This document shows, in pieces, positions 60,162 through 64,000 of a DNA stretch of 64,000 nucleotides. Positions within the stretch are counted from its first letter, which is position 1. Every line of letters begins with the position of its first letter. Below the pieces are notes generated by a model. It was not told the DNA's origin. It saw only the letters and a list, made by a program, of their open reading frames with translations, and did no database searches. Location: contig OZ244818.1 of assembly GCA_965220285.1 (NCBI GenBank), positions 2,852,001-2,916,000 on the forward strand. Reading direction: 5' to 3'. Source of the stretch: Bin5 sp009843665 (GTDB taxonomy: Bacteria > Chloroflexota > Anaerolineae > Caldilineales > Caldilineaceae). A program made the translations under genes and the position numbers.

Positions 60162-60237
60162 CGGCCTCGCTCGATGCTCTCCGTTGAGTGTAGGAAAGCC
60201 CCTCAATTGGGTGCAGTCCAAATCAGGGCGAGCAAGG

Positions 60238-60259
60238 GCACCCACAAGGGGTGCCCCTA
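60238..60259. repeat. CACAAG-loop hairpin
   Basis: GGGCACC-CACAAG-GGGTGCCCC with flank CTACGG, matching the copy at 59149-59170. Confidence 0.75.
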
Positions 60260-60425
60260 CGGTGGGATGCGGCAGGTTGAGGTAGTTGAGGACGGCGGTT
60301 CTGGGCAAGCACTAGGGGTGCCCCTACGGGTCCTTGATGGGACTGGCGGGACACGGTCGGGCTGGACACGTTCGATTAGGGACCTGTTACAGATATCGCC
60401 ACCCGGTCGATGAGGGATGGTTTAG

Positions 60426-60464
60426 GGGGGGCGTTGCGGGGGCGGAGCCCCCGCACAAGGGAGG
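60426..60464. repeat. GC-rich hairpin repeat, reverse copy
   Basis: GGGGGCGTTGCGGGGGC-GGA-GCCCCCGC followed by ACAAGGGAGGG: the reverse complement of 31463-31500 over about 38 bp. Confidence 0.8.
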
Positions 60465-60488
60465 GCCGACTAGGCCCGACCGCACAAC

Positions 60489-60521
60489 TGCAGTGGTCAG
60501 TGGTTAGTGGTCAGTGGTCAG
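60489..60521 (-). repeat. Heptamer array (ACTGACC type, minus orientation)
   Basis: On the minus strand ACTGACC, ACTGACC, ACTAACC and ACTGACC end in ACTGCAG. Confidence 0.82.
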
Positions 60522-60751
60522 AGGAGGCGCTTCCGCTGTCTCAGTGTTGATTGCGGAGTGGCCATGGTGTAGTCGCTGCCAGAGGATTAAGAGGGTTCAC
60601 CTCTGTTTTGGGATGCAGTTGGCCCTTTGTGCGACTTGTCTTTGGGGCGGGGATGCCGCACAATGACTGCTGTCGGACACACATTTCTTCGGCTAGTTCA
60701 GACAGCCAACACGACCGCGTCGGCGGGCAAAAGTAGGAGGAGAAGAACAGC

Positions 60752-61777
60752 ATGACCAGCTCACACGAACAGCTTTTCGGCTGGGCCCTCATCGGCTGCG
60801 GCAGCGTCGGCAGAAGTCATTCCCGGTGGGCGGTGGATACGCCGGATATCGACGTGCACGCCTTCTGCGACATCAATGAAGAAGCCGCCAGCAGCTACTA
60901 CGAACAGTTCGAAGGGCGCTACTATACGACCGACGCGGAGCGCATTTTTGCCGATGACAGTATCGAGATCGTGACCATCGCCACCACGCACGGCACCCAC
61001 GCCGAGCTGGCGCTGGCCGCGTTCGAGGCGGGCAAGCACGTCTACCTCGAGAAGCCGATGGCCATGACTTCCGCCGACTGTATGCGCATCTACCACGCCA
61101 TGCAGGCGGCAGGCAAGAAGCTGATGATCAACTTCTCCATCCGTTTCTCCGGGGCCTCGCGCGCCATCAAGAGCCGCCTGCAACCGGCCCAGGTGAGCCA
61201 TGCCCAGGTCATGCTCGGCCGTGAAGACCTCACGCGCTGGCAGTGGCTGCCCGGCATCGGCGGGGGCCCTCTCTTCGACGTCGGCGTGCATCTGGCCGAC
61301 CTGCTGTGCTGGATGCACGACTCGCCGCCGGTCGAGATCTCGGCCACGGGCGGCCAGGTCACGCACCCGGGCCAGCTCGCCTCGCCCGAGATCATCGATA
61401 CGGTAGCAGCCAACATCCGCTTCGCCAACGGTTCCGTCGCGACCTACCTGATGAGCGACGCCGGCTTCAGCGAGAAGCTGACCAAATGGTTCTCCACTTT
61501 TAACGACGGCCAGCAGAGCGCGGTCCTCGACAAGCATTTCAGCCGCGCCACGATCACCACGCCCGACCCCGTCAGCGGAGAGCTGTCCACCGAGTCGTAC
61601 TCGCCGCCCTTCATCGACCGCATGCCCCTGCTGGTAGAGGCGATTCGCAACGATACCGATCCCTACGTGCCGGCCTATCCCGGCATATTGGCCACACTTG
61701 TCCTCGAAAACATCATCGAGTCGGTCCACAGCGGGCAGCCGCAGAAAGTCGAGCTGCCGCCCGAGCTGAACGCGTAG
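60752..61777 (+). CDS. Gfo/Idh/MocA-family oxidoreductase
   Basis: A 341-residue NAD(P)-dependent sugar dehydrogenase-like protein. WALIGCGSVGRSHSRWAVDT holds the GxGxxG dinucleotide motif, and HVYLEKPMAMTSADCMRIYH the conserved EKP with the catalytic Lys. GGGPLFDVGVHLADLLCWM supplies the D-x3-H of the substrate side. The start codon follows an AGGAGG site. Together with the next gene and the PmoA-like gene upstream, it suggests breakdown or modification of a sugar or sugar acid; the exact substrate is unknown. Confidence 0.92.
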   Translation: MTSSHEQLFGWALIGCGSVGRSHSRWAVDTPDIDVHAFCDINEEAASSYYEQFEGRYYTTDAERIFADDSIEIVTIATTHGTHAELALAAFEAGKHVYLEKPMAMTSADCMRIYHAMQAAGKKLMINFSIRFSGASRAIKSRLQPAQVSHAQVMLGREDLTRWQWLPGIGGGPLFDVGVHLADLLCWMHDSPPVEISATGGQVTHPGQLASPEIIDTVAANIRFANGSVATYLMSDAGFSEKLTKWFSTFNDGQQSAVLDKHFSRATITTPDPVSGELSTESYSPPFIDRMPLLVEAIRNDTDPYVPAYPGILATLVLENIIESVHSGQPQKVELPPELNA

Positions 61778-61816
61778 AGCCGGTACATCCCGCAGCCAAA
61801 CAGCCAGGAGCTAACG

Positions 61817-62815
61817 ATGTCCAATATCCGTTTCGCCCAATACGGGACCAAACACGCCCACGCCGCGGGCAAGCTGCGCGCCATCATCGACAACCCGGAC
61901 GTCGAGCTGGCCGGCGTCCTCGAGCCGGACGAGGAGCGGCGGCGGGTCATGGCCGCGGCCGACGGCCCCTACCAGGACGTCAACTGGTTCGGCAGCGAGA
62001 GCGAAATGCTCGACGACGACAGCATCGTTGCGGTCTCGTCCGAAGGCCCCACGCATCACGGGCTCGACCAGACCGAGCGCTGCGTGCAGGCGGGCAAGCA
62101 CGTCTGGTACGACAAGCCGGCGGGCGACAACTGGACCCAGTGGCAGCGCACCATCGCCCTGGCCGAAGAGCGCGGGCTGACCGTCCAGATGGGCTATATG
62201 TTCCGCTACCACGCCGGTTTTCGGCAGATCGACGAGTGGGTAAAGTCGGGTTTTCTCGGGGATATTTTCGCCCTGCGCACGCGCATCGGCACGGCCATGA
62301 ACGAGAACGCGCGCCGCGAGGTCAGCCGCCATCGGGGCGGCGTGTTTTACGAGCTCGGCTGCCACATGCTGGATCAGGTTGTCTGGCTGCTCGGCAGGCC
62401 GCAGACGGTGACCGCGTTCCTGCGCAACGAGACCGGCGTCGTCGCCGAATGTCCCGACAACACGCTGGGCGTCTTCGAGTACGAGAATGCCATGGCGCTG
62501 GTCGACACCTCGGCGATGGAGACGCGGCCGGCGGCGCGGCGCTTCGAGGTCTACGGCAGCCGCGGCAGCGCCATCATGGAGCCGCTCGAGCCGGCAACGG
62601 AGATCCGGCTGTGCCTGACTGAGGCCCAGGGCGGTTACGCGGAAGGCGACCAGAAGGTCCCCATCGAGACCCAGACGCGCCAGAAACTGTACGACCTGGA
62701 GTTGGTTGACTTTCTCAAGACCATCCAGGGGCAGCAGCCGCCCGCCCGGCCCCTTGCACATGAGCTTCTCGTGCAGGAGACGCTCCTGCGCGCGACCGGC
62801 GAGATTGAGGCGTAA
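61817..62815 (+). CDS. Gfo/Idh/MocA-family oxidoreductase, atypical N-terminus
   Basis: A 332-residue relative of the previous protein. The N-terminal strand reads FAQYGTKHAHAAGKLRAIID: the usual GxGxxG is replaced by YGTKHAHA, so NAD(P) binding may be altered. HVWYDKPAGDNWTQWQRTIA corresponds to the EKP motif (DKP here), and GGVFYELGCHMLDQVVWLLG has the D/E-x3-H site. CAGGAGCTAACG before the ATG is the ribosome-binding site. It lies 39 bp behind the first Gfo/Idh gene, so both are cotranscribed. Confidence 0.9.
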   Translation: MSNIRFAQYGTKHAHAAGKLRAIIDNPDVELAGVLEPDEERRRVMAAADGPYQDVNWFGSESEMLDDDSIVAVSSEGPTHHGLDQTERCVQAGKHVWYDKPAGDNWTQWQRTIALAEERGLTVQMGYMFRYHAGFRQIDEWVKSGFLGDIFALRTRIGTAMNENARREVSRHRGGVFYELGCHMLDQVVWLLGRPQTVTAFLRNETGVVAECPDNTLGVFEYENAMALVDTSAMETRPAARRFEVYGSRGSAIMEPLEPATEIRLCLTEAQGGYAEGDQKVPIETQTRQKLYDLELVDFLKTIQGQQPPARPLAHELLVQETLLRATGEIEA

Positions 62816-62875
62816 GGTCAGGGAAATCGCATCTAAATTGGTTTGCCAGTACTGCCGAAGTTAGCCTGAAAGTCC

Positions 62876-63768
62876 ACGAAGGGCAGGCACAAGGCCTGCC
62901 CCTACCGTAGTTTGTGGGGGGAGGCGAAGAATGCGGTCTGGGTAGGCGTGCGAGGGCAGGCACAAGGCCTGCCCCTACCGTAGTTTGTGGGGTAGGCGAA
63001 GAATGCGGTCAGGGTGGGCGTGCGAGGGCAGGCACAAGGCCTGCCCCTACCGTAGTTTGTGGGGATGGGCGAAGAATGCGGTCAGGGTGGGCGTGCGAGG
63101 GCAGGCACAAGGCCTGCCCCTACCGTAGTTTGTGGGGATGGGCGAAGAATGCGGTCAGGGTGGGCGTGCGAGGGCAGGCACAAGGCCTGCCCCTACCGTA
63201 GTTTGTGGGGGTAGGCGAAGAATGCGGTCTGGGTGGGCGTGCGAGGGCAGGGACAAGGCCTGCCCCTACCGTAGTTTGTGGGGGTAGGCGAAGAATGCGG
63301 TCTGGGTAGGCGTGCGAGGGCAGGCACAAGGCCTGCCCCTACCGTAGATTGTGGGGTAGGCGAAGAATGCGGTCAGGGTGGGCGTGCGAGGGCAGGCACA
63401 AGGCCTGCCCCTACCGTAGTTTGTGAAGATGGGCGAAGAGTGCGGTCTGGGTGGGCGTGCGAGGGCAGGCACAAGGCCTGCCCCTACCGTAGTTTGTGGG
63501 GATGGGCGAAGAATGCGGTCTGGGTGGGCGTGCGAGGGCAGGGACAAGGCCTGCCCCTACCGTAGTTTGTGGGGGTGGGCGAAGAATGCGGTCTGGGTAG
63601 GCGTGCGAGGGCAGGCACAAGGCCTGCCCCTACCGTAGACTGTGGGGGTAGGCGAAGAGTGCGGTCTGGGTGGGCGTGCGAGGGCAGGCACAAGGCCTGC
63701 CCCTACCGTAGATTGTGGGGGTAGGCGAAGAATGCGGTCTGGGTGGGCGTGCGAGGGCAGGCTCCCAG
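62876..63768. repeat. Tandem array of CACAAG hairpins, 73 bp x 12
   Basis: AAGGCCTGCCCCTACCGTAG recurs at 62891, 62964, 63036, 63109, 63182 and so on to 63692, in steps of 72-73 bp, twelve times, and a broken 13th unit ends at ~63768. Each unit holds the palindrome GGGCAGGCACAAGGCCTGCC plus a ~50-bp spacer with GCGAAGAATGCGGTC. The spacers are conserved too, so this is not a CRISPR array. Confidence 0.93.
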
Positions 63769-63821
63769 GAAGTTGATACGTTTAGATGCAATTGTCCTGG
63801 AAGTAAGGTGCAGCGGAGAGT

Positions 63822-63871
63822 AGGAAAAGCAAAGGAGTGGGAAGCGAGAAAGACTCTTTCCTCACTCCTTT
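63822..63871 (-). terminator. Terminator of the gene entering from the right
   Basis: On the minus strand the outer stem AAAGGAGTG / CACTCCTTT encloses further pairing (GGAA-GAG with CTC-CTTCC). TTTGCTTTT follows. It lies directly after the stop at 63876. Confidence 0.65.
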
Positions 63872-63875
63872 TTAG

Positions 63876-64000
63876 TTACTCCTCGCCTTCAGGCCACATC
63901 TGCGGCCAGTACGGCCCGGCGAAGGGCTCGCCCTTCTGCGCGTGCGGGCCCAGGAAGACCAGGTTGGGATGATACTGCCGCCCGGGCAGGTAGGTCGTGT
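63876..64000 (-). CDS. Partial gene, C-terminus only
   Basis: The frame enters at the window edge and ends TYLPGRQYHPNLVFLGPHAQ, then KGEPFAGPYWPQMWPEGEE and a TAA. Forty codons are visible. No family can be named from this part. The stop is followed by a terminator hairpin, which supports a real gene end. Confidence 0.6.
   Translation of the reverse strand, partial: TTYLPGRQYHPNLVFLGPHAQKGEPFAGPYWPQMWPEGEE

Larger units (their letters stand above)
60162..60751. other. Repeat-rich intergenic region before the Gfo/Idh genes
   Basis: It contains CACAAG hairpins (about 60238-60259, and a half copy at 60310-60330), the reverse copy of the GC-rich hairpin repeat (60426-60464), and a heptamer array (60489-60521). 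The last 35 bp carry AGGAGGAGAAGAACAGC, the ribosome-binding site of the next gene. No gene is seen. Confidence 0.6.

Noticed and set aside
62914..63638. Repeated ~70-95-codon frames on both strands with GRARAGTRPAPT-like sequence
   Set aside because: Translation of the 73-bp hairpin array in several frames; the period (72-73) is not a multiple of three throughout.
62876..63768. Possible CRISPR array because of regular spacing
   Set aside because: The sequences between the palindromes are conserved, not unique, and there are no cas genes in the window.

Overview
The window looks like a GC-rich bacterial chromosome segment, most probably from an uncultured Chloroflexota of the Anaerolineae/Caldilineales kind. 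This placement is an inference. It rests on a fused nuoCD between nuoB and nuoI, a tmk and c-di-AMP receptor (DarA) neighbourhood, a Ycf45/SpoIIIAA-like R3H ATPase, paired Gfo/Idh/MocA genes beside a PmoA-like gene, and intergenic DNA crowded with short-period repeats. No rRNA, tRNA or CRISPR array was recognised.

Layout. 0-12.3 kb is a defence-like island: a large type IIG-like restriction-methylase, a DUF262/DUF1524 (GmrSD-like) nuclease, a NACHT/STAND-type NTPase split by an IS3-family element, and a TIR protein. 12.4-24.6 kb mixes secreted or lipid-anchored proteins, a four-gene operon with ATGA overlaps (HEPN-like protein, truncated PIN, DUF4365 nuclease-like protein, unknown protein), a zinc-ribbon/SH3b/metallopeptidase protein, a broken Rieske gene and large repeat blocks. 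24.8-45.3 kb is the ordinary core: acetyltransferase-like protein, R3H ATPase, tmk, darA, FmdB-like, gmk, rhomboid, HdrD-like Fe-S protein, MFS, sucrase/ferredoxin-like, iron-binding lipoprotein, Mrp ATPase, FAD oxidoreductase, metallo-beta-lactamase-fold hydrolase, and nuoI, nuoCD and nuoB. 45.4-56.2 kb is a second accessory region of lower GC. It holds almost 4 kb of gene-free repeat modules, a YhcG-type nuclease relic, an AAA+ ATPase/DUF6414 pair broken by a second copy of the same IS, and a DUF5677 gene broken by an IS407-type element. 56.2-64 kb carries toxin-antitoxin genes (XRE, VapB-like, MntA, HepT, an HTH antidote), PmoA-like and Gfo/Idh genes, and a 12-copy hairpin array.

Two themes stand out. 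First, all three intact IS elements sit inside accessory genes. In each case the original reading frame can be rebuilt exactly (STAND NTPase 892 aa, DUF6414 449 aa, DUF5677 349 aa), so the island is being silenced piece by piece. Second, the intergenic DNA is built from families with strict small periods: 10-bp arrays attached to a conserved scaffold, 7-bp ACTNNNN arrays directly at gene edges, and hairpins with a constant CACAAG loop and changing but complementary stems. The best candidates for something undescribed are the decamer-array modules at 45.6-49 kb, the HEPN/PIN/DUF4365/unknown operon at 13.2-16.4 kb, and the AAA+/DUF6414 pair at 49.3-53.2 kb.
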